A stretch of DNA of 64,000 bases from Xiphias gladius (lineage: Eukaryota; Chordata; Actinopteri; Istiophoriformes; Xiphiidae): NCBI RefSeq assembly GCF_016859285.1, contig NC_053400.1, forward strand, positions 15,472,501 to 15,536,500. Reading direction: 5' to 3'. The position numbers and the translations under genes are program-made. Each line of letters starts with the position of its first letter. The stretch's first letter is position 1. Of the stretch, positions 1-12,684 are shown in pieces. Below the pieces are notes generated by a model. It did no database searches, was not told the origin of the DNA, and worked only from the letters and a program-made list of their open reading frames with translations.

Positions 1-3000
1 GTGTAGTTCATTTAACTACATAGCTTATTAACTCATTAACTTTTTCTAGCTTTCTGCCAGATATAAAATCAAAATAAAGAAAAAACTGAAAATGATAAGT
101 TAACTAAGTCAAAAAATAAAACCGAATTTGAATCCTAGTCCCCTGGGTGAAAGTCCTTTGAGCCAGTCATCCAACACAACCTAGTTGATATGCAGACTTT
201 GTCACTCTTTATACAATCTCAGCTGACTTCCTAAAGCCTTTCTGGAAGAAAACCTTTGCCAATTGAAATACATTTCAAGCCAAAAGAAAGACATGACCAT
301 AATGTTACATAACTTTCTAACACACAGTTTATGTACCTCGTGTTTAGAGTGCATGGAGAAATTAAAAATCCCCTGGAAGACAACATGAATGCTTTTAGTG
401 CAAGTTTAGACTGGGCTTGGTGGTGCACTTCGGCCTCTTGTGGCCAAAGTGAGTATTACAACGACAAACACTTAAAAAATCCAGACAATTGTTTTGTTTT
501 GTTTTCGTTTTCACAAATGAAAAAAAAAAAACCAAAAACTTAAAAAACCTGATTCTGGCTCTTGCCATTAATGGCTCCGTGGTATTAGATTTAAATTTTT
601 TAAATCACATTATCGAAATGATTTCCTAACCAGCAGTGCAGAGGTTTTTCAGAAATACAAAAACTATTCACAGAAAATGACTGAGAGCACTTCTTTCATA
701 GAGGCCGTTGTGAACTGTGACTGGAAAGTTAGAAGTCGCCCTTCCCAGCTCTGTTCCTGACTGACTCTTAATCTGTCTCTCAATAAATTAAGTAATGTAA
801 ACCTCTGGCAGCTGAATTTAAGCATACTTGGTTGCATGTCTGCCTTTTAATGAGTAAAGTAACTTCGTGTGTTTGTAGTTTTAATCCCAAAATTGAGAGA
901 CTGAGAGGCAGGGGGAGATTAAAAGATGAAAAGAGAGTCTTTAAAATAGTGTGAAAGAAAGACAAAGTAAGAGAGTAAGAGGGCAAGGCCATCTGATGTA
1001 AATTTCGAATTTTACAGTGTAAGATTATTCCTGTCCCCTATGTGATTTCTTTGACAACAGGGAGAGAAGAACGACACATCAGAGGAGAAAGAAGTGGCCA
1101 GAAAGTCCTTGTGTTGTCCTCACATTGCAAAATACATCCTAGGGGCTCTTAATGGATGTCCCACCAACCACCAACAGGATGATAATGGTTATTCTTCTCC
1201 ATTAATTTTTATTACAAATTTTAATTTAATTTTATTACAAAAGTCTGAACTTTACCATTGCTACCAACATATGGTTCCCTGCATCATAAACTGTCATCCA
1301 GGAAATGTTGATATGGCTGGTAAAATGTCAGACCAATTTCATGGTTTTAAGTAACAGATTTTCAGTGTTAAAATATTTGTGACTTTTTTTTTTAGCTGAC
1401 AGATAATGTCACTTCCGGTAACACAAGGTCAGACAATACTAATTCAGCGTTTTCTTAGTGAATCTAATTCCTCAAATGCACTACCAGAACAAGTTAGTAA
1501 TGGGGCAACAGTTTTTAAACATGGTGGTGTACTGTTTTAGTGGTGGTGGACACTTTGTGGTAAAAGCACTGAGCAGATCAGAGAGGACGGTGGGTCAAGC
1601 TCCTTTTGTTTAATAAGCTGACATGGTGAACTGAGTGTGTGTATGTGGTACTGTCTGCTGTTCCAAATTGGAATAACCCAAATTCAGGGTTCAGACTATG
1701 AGTGGCTGCCCAACAACTTAGTGAAACACGGCCAGTTCCCTGTGTCTGTGAGCCACTTGAACTGCATGTCATACCGTGTTTTCTCTCCACGTTTCTTGTC
1801 AGCACTGTGAACTATCAAATGAAGGTAAAAATGCCCCCCAAAAAAAAAAAACAAAAGAGCGATGACAAAAATGAAAGTAAATGTACAAAAATATACAACA
1901 ACATTTCACTAAATCATTATCGAGTTCTTAGTTGAGTGGTTTCTTTGTGTTTCAAGGTCGTTGGATTTATCTGCAGTAACAATGTGACCGATTTAGGTAT
2001 TAATACCTTTTCATGCACAGTGGGACACAGAGAAAATTGTTTAGCTGCAGAACGGGATAGTGTAGAATAATAAGCTATTACAACTTTGTCCGTTTACCTA
2101 TCATCTTAATACCTTCTTTCTGCTAAGAGAGAATAAACATTAAACACTTGTACTGAATGTACTGTTCCCATGTAAGTTTGTGTTTGCCTCCAAGGTCATT
2201 GTTTCAAAGTGATCACATGACTGAGAGAGTTTGACAAATGGTGTGAAAAGTGGCTTTCTGGTCTCACCACTACACACAGTGTAATCTGCTATTTGCAACA
2301 ACACACGCGTACATGTTTGTGTGTATGTGTGTGTGTGTGTGTGTGGGGTGGGGTAATTTAGTTAAGAGAGGTTTATAGTGTATTAAATGTTCCATGAAAA
2401 GAAAAATATGTTTTCTGTGTTCATATGTTGTGTCTGTGGGCGTATTATTCTGCTATCCATCATTATAAGTCAATTATACAGTAACAAAATAACAAAATCC
2501 AAATCCCTTGCTTTTCTCTTTCTTTAAACTATTCTGAACTTTGTTTTCAATGATTCTTCACACACTCAGGAGAATATAGAGCATATTTATGTCCTGTAAA
2601 ACATATTCATGAATTCTGTGCTGACCCAATCGATCCCTCGAGTTATATGAAAACCACAGATCTAACAACCCCCCTGGTTTCAGTCTGGTCTTGACAACCT
2701 GTTGTATGATACATGGAACACATAAATGCACAAAAATTCAACACTATCATTAGATAAAGCTCATTCAGGGAGCATTGACAGAAAGACTAAGAAAAAGTTC
2801 GTTTCCATCTTTCAACCTCTTAATTTCCCCTACTTTTCCTTCTCATTTCCTTTTTCTTTCTTCTTTTTTCATTGCCATTCTTGTTTTCTTACCTCCCAGT
2901 GCCTGGTGTTTTGCTTTCTGTCATCTTTATTCTTTTCCTCCTGTCTACTTAAATATTCTGTAAAAATCACCATATGGATTTTACAGTGGTCAGCATGAAT

Positions 3001-3804
3001 ATTAGGTGTGTATAGTCCACTGTCGATGCCAAAAAGCACTTAAAATCAACATACTGAACCAAACCCTCATATTTCAGTTTTTTTTTTAAAGCAAACAGTT
3101 TCAGTTGATGTATCAGGTAATGTTAGATGATGTTACTTCCTACAGCCAAAGCAATAAAGCACAATGCAATAAAAAAAAAGAACAGTACAACACAACACTC
3201 AGGAGAAACTCCACTGATCCCATATGACCTGCCACAGAACAGCAGTTGTCTGGGAGCGTAAAAGAAACTCGAAACCAACCGAAGGTGCACAATATCTAAT
3301 CACAGATATCATTCTTTTTCTATGTGTCAAATAACATCTTATGAAGGTCCAGAGTTCATCCATAATCCCTTATCACCTTTGAGGACTGATGCTGCCTGCT
3401 GCCAATTTGGATGTTGACATTGCTTGTTCATTTTATAACCATAATGTTCGCATATTTGAATAAAAGCCATACGTTTTCTCATATTTTATTGTAAAAAATA
3501 CATTAATTCTGCTTTTAAAATTTAATAATTTTGTTTTTACTTCATAGGTCTTTTTTACAGCAGACATTTTGACTTGTCACAGGTTTTACCAATAACATTA
3601 ACAATGCGTCAGTTTGATTCAAGTGTCTCTGTAAGGCATAACAGTGTCATAGTGAACCAACACGAACAATAAAAGGATAAATGGAATTCAACCTTTATAA
3701 CTTTTATTATTTACACCTGCGCTTTTCCAACTTTGACAACACACAATGTGTACTGTGAAAAAGACCTATAGTCCTGTACTAGAAGTGAATGTAAAATTTG
3801 CATA
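1..3804. other. gene-free region, far downstream of tspan15
   Basis: AT-rich sequence with A and T runs and a short (GT)10 near 2326-2345. No open frame shows homology I recognise, and no RNA gene or clear transposon is visible. Confidence 0.6.
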
Positions 3805-4441
3805 TAGTCAAGACTTGAAGTATTTGGACAGTTACACATGAGCTTATTAGACATTTGGCTACTAAATGGGGTTTTTTGGCAGCTATGTGTTGTTTCAATG
3901 ATAGTTCATGCACAAAAAAAGGTCACATGTGACTCAGAGTTGAGTGAGAGTTGAGAGTTGCCATTTAGATTGAGGTGGAGTTGTCCATTAATATGAGGAG
4001 TGAAGAGGTGACCATGAGAGAGAAGAAGATAATAATGAGGCTCAAAAAAAATCTGAGATATCAAAGGTAGTCGGTTTGCCAAAATCAATAGTTGGGTACA
4101 GTCTAAAAAAGCAGGTGTGTACAGGAAAACTAGAAAATGTCAAACGACCTGGTAGACTGAAGAGCGAAAGTCTTGTGGATGAGCAGAAAATCATTTGTAT
4201 AGTGAAGAAAAACCTAGTCAACGATCAAGAGAAGACTTCATGACCATAACTTCAGAGGATTTACCACAAGATGCAAACCCCTGGTAAACCTCAAAAACAG
4301 AAAGGCCAGGCTGCAGTTCACAAAAGCTGAGGCTTGGCACTCGTAGTATCCAGAATTTTATTTCAAATTGAATGTGCTGCAGCTCAGAGCCTGAAGAACA
4401 AAAAAAATGTGTAAATGTCCAAATACTTCCGGTCTCGACTA
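3805..4441. mobile_element. Tc1/mariner-type nonautonomous element with 35-bp inverted termini
   Basis: The left end 3805-3839 and the reverse complement of 4407-4441 agree at 31 of 35 positions, around the shared core GAAGTATTTGGACA. Both ends start with TA, the usual Tc1/mariner target. The 637-bp interior lacks a transposase frame but 4080-4330 resembles decayed transposase sequence of fish Tc1 elements (for example the stretch around GGTAGACTGAAGAGCGAAAG). It is an internally deleted or decayed copy. Confidence 0.85.
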
Positions 4442-4629
4442 GATTAAGCTAAGTATAAAAGGAATTGGCAGGTGAAGTTAATATCCCCTCATTATAAGAA
4501 CGAATTTAATTAATCTTACAGTTATAGACAGGTGAAAGCACCTCATATATGCAGATTTAGGTTTAATCAGCCAGAAAGCCAATGGAACATTGAAAACAGG
4601 CTCAGAGCAGCGTCAGGGGGCCCTCCTCC

Positions 4630-4661
4630 GCACTGACACCCATCCAGCTGGGTGTCAGTGC
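4630..4661. repeat. perfect 13-bp inverted repeat (hairpin) with 6-nt loop
   Basis: GCACTGACACCCA, loop TCCAGC, TGGGTGTCAGTGC. All 13 pairs are Watson-Crick. The stem is GC-rich in an AT-rich surrounding. It is too short for a standard microRNA precursor. Confidence 0.85.
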
Positions 4662-6177
4662 ATGTTGGGATCTGGACAGGGGGTAGGAATTAATTCTAAT
4701 TAATGACTTGATTAGAATGCCATCTCATATATTACAATAAGGTGTGCGCACACACACGTACGCACAAAACAGAGAATGGGGACAAACGGTGCACACAGAC
4801 AGCACAGCACAACACAACACAACCACACAGGAATATAAACACACACCACGCACCTTACACACCCCCATTCTCAACAACATGGACTGCCTGACAGGTTAGC
4901 ACAGGCAGCGTGTCAGATTCTCACTCTATAGTTCTGCCTTTACACTTTGATGTAAAAGTTTTCTTCCCAATTTGAAATAATTACCGCGTCAACTTGTAAG
5001 AATTCAAGTCACTCACTGCCACTTGCAAAATGTAACATGTTTTTACAAAACCACTCAAGAGAGTCTGCTATAAGTTCCACTAAATTGTTCTACAAAAAGG
5101 TGGAGACATTACAATAACCTTTGCCCTATAAACATAGGCTTGGACGCATTTCTCCTATTTTCAAGTTTGCATTCGTACAACCACTCGGAATAGCAGAAGC
5201 TAGATGAGTCAACCGGTTATTTATTACTTTGAGCTATTTCCACTCTTCTGCTTTCTTGCTAACTGGATTTCATGAGCTCTCAATCATGGTGCATGTTCAG
5301 GTCTTACAACTGGCTCATGTTGGCTGAAGGTGTGTCTTGTGCAGACAGCTTATAGCTGGTCGTTTTTTTTTTTTGTTTGTTTTAAAAACAAAAAAGATAT
5401 ACTGTAGGTGATAACCGGATTTCATCCAAATGTTGCAGATTTTTAAGCCAGTTAGCAACAAGTTTGAAAAGGAAAATTTGAATCAGGTTTTTCCATCAAG
5501 CTGTATTTTCCAAATTTCTCAAGCCAATGTAACATATGACTTTTCTGTGAAGCATGGTATGTCCCACCTAAGATAAAATGAATGTTTTTTTAATGAATAA
5601 CTCTCTGTGCTTTTGTTGGCTACAATTTTTAAATTTTTTTCGTTATGAGCTTCCTGGTAAAGTTGTTGTATCTGGTTTGGCTTTGTTACATGTCACCCCC
5701 CCATTTTTGCCCATGTTTTCTGTCACGCTACACTGTTAACTTTCTATTGCAGACAAAATGGTAGAAGAATACACTGATATTAATGGTCTGTTTTTGGGGA
5801 CGTTAAAGAAGACTTAAGTTATTGAACCTTTTATACAGTTACTTTGAAGTCAACGGAAAATGTTTGTTTTCAGTCTTACAGAATATTTCTACCTCTTCAC
5901 ATTCACTTAGTACAGCCACAACCATTGACTGTCGGCTGCTGAGCAGCTCCACCAGAGGAGGATAAAGGTGATAGCATTTTGGACAGAAGTTATTAAAGGA
6001 GTGGAGAGTGTTATTCACTTCTCAGTGTATTCAGTTCATTCATCATATTCTTATTCATAGTCCTTAAACTTGAACTGGCAACTCTGGGGTAACAAGCCTG
6101 TCTCTCTTCCCCACTACCATTTTCTCCAACATTACAGTTTTGCTGTTTCAGTGTTTACAAGCCGTTGTTGTGTACCA

Positions 6178-6192
6178 TGACCTTTATGACCT
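6178..6192 (-). promoter_or_regulatory. DR3 nuclear-receptor half-site pair
   Basis: The minus strand reads AGGTCA, 3 nt (TAA), AGGTCA. This is the consensus spacing for the vitamin D receptor-RXR heterodimer. It lies about 10 kb downstream of the tspan15 stop. Function is unproven, since a single match may arise by chance. Confidence 0.3.
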
Positions 6193-8282
6193 TTGCCATG
6201 CATCTGACCCAGTAAGCAACATGAAGCTGAAAATGAGATCCAATTTTTTGAGATTGTTGTGGGATAACATATCAGTGATTAAAATTTTAATGGAATTCTG
6301 CACTGTGCAATCTATACAACCTGGAACACCACAACCCGCATACCAATGTGGGTTTTCACAGTGTGATGATTTTTTAAAAGCTGCATGCACTTAAGTAAAC
6401 ATGATGATGATGCCTTTAAAGCTGCATTCTGCACTTAAGTAAACGATCATCCATCAAACTTGTTGAGTGACACTGACAATATTTGCATACAGCCACACTA
6501 ATGGGTACACAGCAGTACATTACACTGCATACCGGGAATTTGTGACTTCAGAGCATGTTCCTGTTTTTTTTTTAATTTCAGTGTTTTTAGGTTGTCATAA
6601 AAAACAATGCTTTCAGAAGCTTCTGGAGTGGAGAGAGAGGCTCACTCAACTGGAAAATGTCACATATATTGAATGAAAGTGGTTTGCTATGACTGCGCAA
6701 GATAACAATTTTATCTTTGCAGTTACAGCAGCACAATGTTTCCCCTGAAGTATATTACAATAGTGAGATTTGGGATCAACTCGTATCTGTCAACTTGTAA
6801 ATCTGGACCAGAAGTCACAGAGGCATTTGAAATACCCTCTAATACAGTAAGAGGTGTTTACTATGGTGGCCCAGGAGTAGAAAGCACAAATAAACAAAAC
6901 CGAAAACACAACAGCAACTGTGCAGCTGTTGCTATTGGAAACTGAGTGCAACAAAGAGAGATGGTGAGTATAAAAAGTCTGACTGTCAAACACTTGATGA
7001 ATGATCATATAGGGTTCAGTGAACTCCTGAACCCTGCAGACACTGGAGGCTCTGCTGGTGGAGAATGTCAGCGACTAAAATGCACTTTCAAGACCCAAAA
7101 CAAGACAAAGCCAGCTAATCTGATCTAAACTGATGGCATTACCTGTAAATACCACCCGTAGCTTTTCCTCTACCACCATCATCGGGTCAAAGTTTATAAA
7201 ATAAATACTTTGGTTTAAGACAAAATACCCGGAAAACTGTGATAATCAGCAAGTGCTTGCTAATATGCTAAACGATGACAGTGAATATGGTAGACATTAT
7301 ACCTACTAAACAGCAACAACTCTGTGAAAACCACCACGAGGAGAACAACAGTTTTATCTTAAAGTAGCCTGTGTACTGTAGGTGTGTGACTGAGGATATG
7401 GTAACACTTTATGCCACAGAAAGGAAATTAATGCTCTCCTAGAAATGATCTGGGCTATATACTGTATGATCATCATTTAGAATGCCTGAATCCAGATGAA
7501 TAAACTCAATTTCCCTTACTGCACGACCATTTCAATTACTGTAGGTACATAGGAGAAACAGGGATTGTGTGGGTCTGCTGACAAGACCAGACTACACAAG
7601 TGTTTACTGCATATCACCCTCTTAAAGTAAAGCTGATGATACATCTTTGTTAACAGAAGTATTTGTTTTGGACCCTGTGTTTGCTGTTGCATTTTCCAGA
7701 TTCAATCTATTCCTGCTATTATTGAGTGTTGTCATCGGTGTTAAATACCAGCATCAGACCAGAATGATTACCAGACTAATAAATGAGTCGCACACGATAT
7801 TGGTTGTCATGGAGTGGTCATTTGGTTGATATATTTAAAACAGCATGTTTGTTTGGTCTGCTCCAAAGAATAAATATCTAATTTCTCCACGGTCACAGTG
7901 AGAGGAGTATATACATGTGGCGTATACATCCATGGCCACGGCCCACTAGATGTTGTTTCTGATGTGGTATGCATACGTGCATGTGTTGGAGCTGACTGTA
8001 ATTATTCCCAGCTGTTCACTGCCAAGAGGCATAAAGAGGAACAAGTAGCACCAGGAGCCCGTTAATTCATCTCTGTAGGTGTGAAAAAAAGCTGCCTGGC
8101 TCTAAAGATCCCCCTCTCCGTCTGTGTTCCTGCTGCTGTCCACACTGAAGGATTAGGTTAATTTGTTACAAGGTGCAGGGCTAAATGTCAGCATCAGACT
8201 AGACACGGGGGGCCATGCACCAGACTAATGAATGACCAGTGTCCTCCCACACATTATTGGTGTGACACACTGTCAGTGTGTT

Positions 8283-8285
<3 letters not shown>

Positions 8286-8351
<66 letters not shown>

Positions 8352-8357
8352 AAGAGA
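8286..8357. repeat. (GT)n followed by (GA)n microsatellite
   Basis: About 26 GT units (8286-8338) run into GA-rich sequence to 8357. Short open frames on both strands across it are artefacts. Confidence 0.97.
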
Positions 8358-9087
8358 TTTTATGTGTCTACAAAGTGGGAAAAGCATTTAATTGGAATTT
8401 AGATGACTGACAACTACACTGCCATGTGGGTGACCTGCTCAGGGCTTTGTTGGTAGGGAGGCAACCAAATGCAGATGTGCCTCTGGATAAGTTTAATTTA
8501 CATTTGTGCAGAGTGACAGTTTGGTCATGTCAGGTCAGGAAGTAATACTGCACATTTTTGTTGTGTGATCCACATCAGTAACAGCTGTGACTCAGTTATA
8601 CCGCCTCAATTTTACAAAAAATGACATGTAAACATAAGGATGTGTTACATTATTAATTGGGTTGCCTTAAGTCTGTTTTATTTCATATTGATAAATATGG
8701 CTGCATTTAAACAAGCCATTGACAATAAACTCCCAAAATTGTGAATGCAACAATAGTTTCTTTAAATTGTTTATAGTATTGTATCAAATAATAACTCTTA
8801 TTTTACATGCTAACCGAGAAAAGGTTACGTTTTATTTCATAATTATTATTTTTTTGAGCTAAAAAATAATCTACTCCGTGACTCAAACCTCATCTAACTA
8901 AAGCTTTTACAATCATAATTCTGCTTATTTACATTTTATTGCCCAAACAGAAATGTGATATTACTGAGCTACGTGTTTTTGGCCCCAGAGCATGCTTTTA
9001 ATTTAATAATTTAGTGGTTGCGTTATGACCATTATTTCTTATAAGTGGTCCATTATTAGGGGTTTAATGGGTGGGAGGTGAAAGCAT

Positions 9088-9090
<3 letters not shown>

Positions 9091-9164
<74 letters not shown>
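9091..9164. repeat. (GT)37 microsatellite
   Basis: Uninterrupted GT array of 74 bp. Confidence 0.98.
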
Positions 9165-9166
<2 letters not shown>

Positions 9167-9349
9167 TTGCTAGCTTTGTTGGTACAAATATTCCCACATG
9201 AATATAAAACATTACACTGTCAGGTTTCTGTGTGCCCCTGGTCAAAATTTCTGTTACTGTGAATAGTTCAGTGAGTAGAGGATGAACTGATCTCCAAAAG
9301 GTATACAATTAAAGGTGAAACATTCTTTTAAGACGGATAAGTGGTTTTT

Positions 9350-9937
9350 TTTGGGCACCCCAAGAGATTTTAACTCTCAGATAACTTATCAAGGTCTCAG
9401 ATCTTAATTAGCTTGTTAGGGCTATGGCTTGTTCACAGTCATCATTAAGAAAGGCCAGGTGATGCAAATTTCAAAGCTTTATAAATACTCTGACTCCACA
9501 AACCTTGTCCCAACAATCAGCAGCCATGGGCTCCTGTAAGCAGCTGCCTAGCACTCTGAAAATTAAAATAACTGATGCCCACAAAGCCGGGGAAGGCTAT
9601 AAGAAGATTGCAAAGCGTTTTCCGGTAACCGTTTCTTCTGTTCGTAATGTAATTAAGAAATGGCAGTTAACAGGAATGGTGGAGGTCAAGTTAAGGTTTG
9701 GAAGACCAAGAAAACTTTCCAAGAGAACTGCTTGTAGGATTGTTAGAAAGCCAAATGAAAACTGCTGTTTGACTATGAAAGACCTCCAGGAAGATTTCGC
9801 AGACTCTGGAGTGGTGGTGCACCGTTCTACTGTGCAGTGACACCTGCACAAATATGACCTTCATGGAAGAATCATCAGAAGAAAACCTTTCCTTCGTCCT
9901 CACCACAAAATTCAGCATCAGAAGTCTGCAAAGGTAG
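9350..9937 (+). mobile_element. Tc1-type transposon, 3'-truncated copy
   Basis: From about 9350 the sequence follows the 5' leader of a common fish Tc1 element (GATGCAAATTTCAAAGCTTT and so on) into a transposase coding region. Similarity stops at 9937, where unrelated sequence begins. About two thirds of the transposase and the right terminus are missing. The left limit is approximate. Confidence 0.85.
9526..9937 (+). pseudogene. Tc1-type transposase, N-terminal fragment
   Basis: The frame starts MGSCKQLPSTLKIKITDAHK and encodes the paired-like helix-turn-helix DNA-binding region (GEGYKKIAKRFPVTVSSVRN, GRPRKLS). At 9838-9840 it meets TGA where the family has an Arg codon CGA, and then continues in frame as HLHKYDLHGRIIRRKPFLRP up to the truncation. 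The DDE catalytic domain is absent. Normal Tc1 transposase has about 340 aa. The copy is dead. Confidence 0.88.
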
Positions 9938-12621
9938 TATACTTTTCTGTAATTGATTCTGCTTCAGTCCTCCAGCCTTTTGAGTCAAAGTGCTGTCGAG
10001 CTGATAAAAAGCTAAGAGAAAATGTGAAGTCTGTTCTGCAGAGAGATTAGTTTGTTCGGCTGCATGGATGTGTTCTTTTTTCCTTGATGTACTTTTTGCT
10101 TTTACCACTTTTTAATGAGATAATTATTCAGTTTGAATAATGATCTTCCCTAACAAAATCAGTTACTCACGCTCTGGACCAACAACACAAGTGCAATCTC
10201 TGGCTGCAACTCGGACAACTTAAACTAAAAAACAACTTTTGCCTCAGGAAGGTGCAGAAAGAAGATAACACTCAACAGACTACAGATAAGAATTTAAGTT
10301 GTACCTGTTTGCCGGTGGAGTGAAATCTTGTAGTACACTTATCGTGGATTAATGCTTTTGTGTCACTGTGTTATGACGGTCCTGCTGTAAGTGTCTCCGG
10401 TGTAACAACTGATTTATATATTTCACCATCGTATATAACTTATTGGTCGTAGCTACACCATTGCTGATGGTCATCCTTTCGGTCACATAATGTGTCTAGT
10501 ATTATGGAATGGGAAGATTAATCTCTACTGATTTTAAAAAATGGCAGAAGAAAATATTTGATAAATCAGTTCTGTTGAAAGGCTGTAGTCCACGATGAGA
10601 ATGTATGTGATATATCAAACTAGACAGCGGAATAAATAAATACCAGGAAAGAACTGAATTAAAGCAGCGGAACACTGTCTGCTTCTGTAACCATGTCCTG
10701 TACAGTCATATAAGGCCAGCTGTCTGCCTTACTCTCTTCTGCTCTCTCGACATCTGTTTGCTCATGTGGTTCAGTGTGAACAGCTGAATAGTAGAAGTGA
10801 AAGTCAAGGAGAAAAAAAAAACAAGCTGGAGATGGGCAGAGATGACTGACCGTCACGCAGATCAGCTCAAAATTTGACTCTGCTCTGTCTGATCTCAAAT
10901 TTGTACTTATGATCATGCAGTAAAACACACACACTGTATACTCTACCAGTCTGGTGAACCAGGAGGCAGAGTTAATGTGAATGAAATAGCCAAAAGATAA
11001 ACAATAAGACTGTGTTTGCTTAAACTTTAATGAAGGCAAATTTTTTTTGGCATGAATTTAGATGTAAAGAAACATTTACTTAATATCACCCAGATTTTTA
11101 CTTGTAATAACATAACCTTAAGCCCAAAAGATCACTCACACTGCAACTGACTGTTGATGGGTGAATCTGTTGGACTGATTCTGTGCAGTGTGAGAGACTG
11201 ACTGCATCTACAGCATTTGAAACGTCCGTTACTATGGTAAATTGGGAAAGTCAGAACTTAAACAGGATGTGGTGTGACGAAACTAAGCCACGTTTGTTCA
11301 AGGTAAGTGTAGCTTTGTCCTACTGGACTATGATGATGCTTCATCATGACCAACAAAACTACACAGAGAGCAATCCAGTATTTCTAGGAATTAACTTTAT
11401 ATTGGACGATTCTGTACCGCACATTTTACATTCACTACCAGAGGAGGAAGTAGTGTGCCCTTTATGCAGCAGGGCAGAGGGTGGCGGTGGATGTACGTTT
11501 GGCATGTCCTGCAATTAACACCATGCTGTACTTACTGGTATTGCAGAAAGCAATTGTTTTGCTGACAGCGGATTTAAGGAAATCTTGTCATTGAACTTAA
11601 TCCGGGGTTTTGCAGAATTGTCCAATATCTACATTCCTGTCTGGCGATAGGGCTCATAAGACTCAGGATGTCTTTAACAGCTTTTTTTGTCTCATCAAGT
11701 TGAGATCACAACCTGACAACCCGACACAAAACATTAGGACACATCTGGCCTCCTTAGGAGGCTGTAAATGGTCCACAGTTTTGGAGCTTGATTCATGAGA
11801 TGCAGCAAGCTGGAAATATAAGCAACATGCCGAATAAATATTGGAAGACAAATCTATGTAAGGACAAACAACTGTACTAAAGGCTCATTGGAGGAAAGAT
11901 TGCTCCCATATGCTCAACTACATGATCAAATGAAATATTTGAACATTTTCGAAGCAGAAAGCCTCCGTGGGAAATACTGTCAGGGACACGAATAGCAGGT
12001 TCAGCTTATAATGTGATCAACTTTAATTATGAGACATGGTAAATCAGATCCACAACAAAAAATGGTGGGAGGACTGAGCTCACACAGCTGTGACTGTTGC
12101 TATGAACTTACTTAAGCCTGCTACTAATAATAATGATAATAATAATGTGTTTTTTTTTCTGGTTGTGGAGTAGTAGCGAGAATAAGAGCTGGTGGGAAGA
12201 AACCAAACAAGTTATTTTAAGGTGCGTGTTGGTGGAACAGAGCAACATGAGCACGCCATCCAGACCATTTGCAACAGCTTCTTCCTTCCTTGTTGGTGAA
12301 AATAATTTTGTGTTATGGTGGTTCAGGTAAAATATTAATAGCTTCCATTCAGCAGGAAGTCCTCAAAGCAGCAGGAGAAGCAGGAGTAAGAGTAGGGAAG
12401 AGGATACATAAATAAACACCAAACCACTCTGGACACTCCCCACTCAGGGTTCAGTCTTTGCAACGCTTTCCACACAAGTTCTTCCAATCAGTAAAGGAGC
12501 TTAAGTTGAAGTTGGTTAGACCGGGGCCAGGTAATGCTGTCTGTGCATGAGAAGCAAGCGCTTGCTTCCTTCTGTAATGCAGAATGAGTTACTGGACAAG
12601 CTGATCAAACATCTATTCATT
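9938..12621. other. gene-free region
   Basis: AT-rich sequence. The longest open frame (10659-11039, minus, 126 codons) has no recognisable domain and is not flanked by convincing splice signals. I see nothing else to annotate. Confidence 0.5.
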
Positions 12622-12684
12622 TACACCGATCGGCCGCAACATTAAAACCAGTTGCCAGTTTTAATGTTGTGGCTGATTGCTGTA
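12622..12684. mobile_element. minimal Tc1/mariner-type remnant: two inverted termini back to back
   Basis: The 30 bases from 12622 and the reverse complement of the last 30 agree at 24 positions, with shared core CAACATTAAAAC, separated by 3 nt. Both start at TA. This terminus type (GATCAGCC, CAACATTAAAACC) is common in fish DNA. The interior has been lost completely. Confidence 0.8.

Larger units (their letters stand above)
4442..8285. other. gene-free region with possible conserved noncoding stretch
   Basis: Holds the hairpin at 4630-4661, TAATTA-rich sequence around 4690-4715, a DR3-type motif at 6178-6192 and a short direct repeat near 6381-6444. The open frames here (up to 84 codons) have no recognisable product. 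Confidence 0.5.

Noticed and set aside
4630..4661. Hairpin as a microRNA precursor
   Set aside because: A 13-bp stem with a 6-nt loop is far shorter than a pre-miRNA, and pairing does not extend beyond it.
10659..11039. 126-codon open frame on the minus strand
   Set aside because: No recognisable domain, no supporting splice or neighbour context, and composition like the surroundings.
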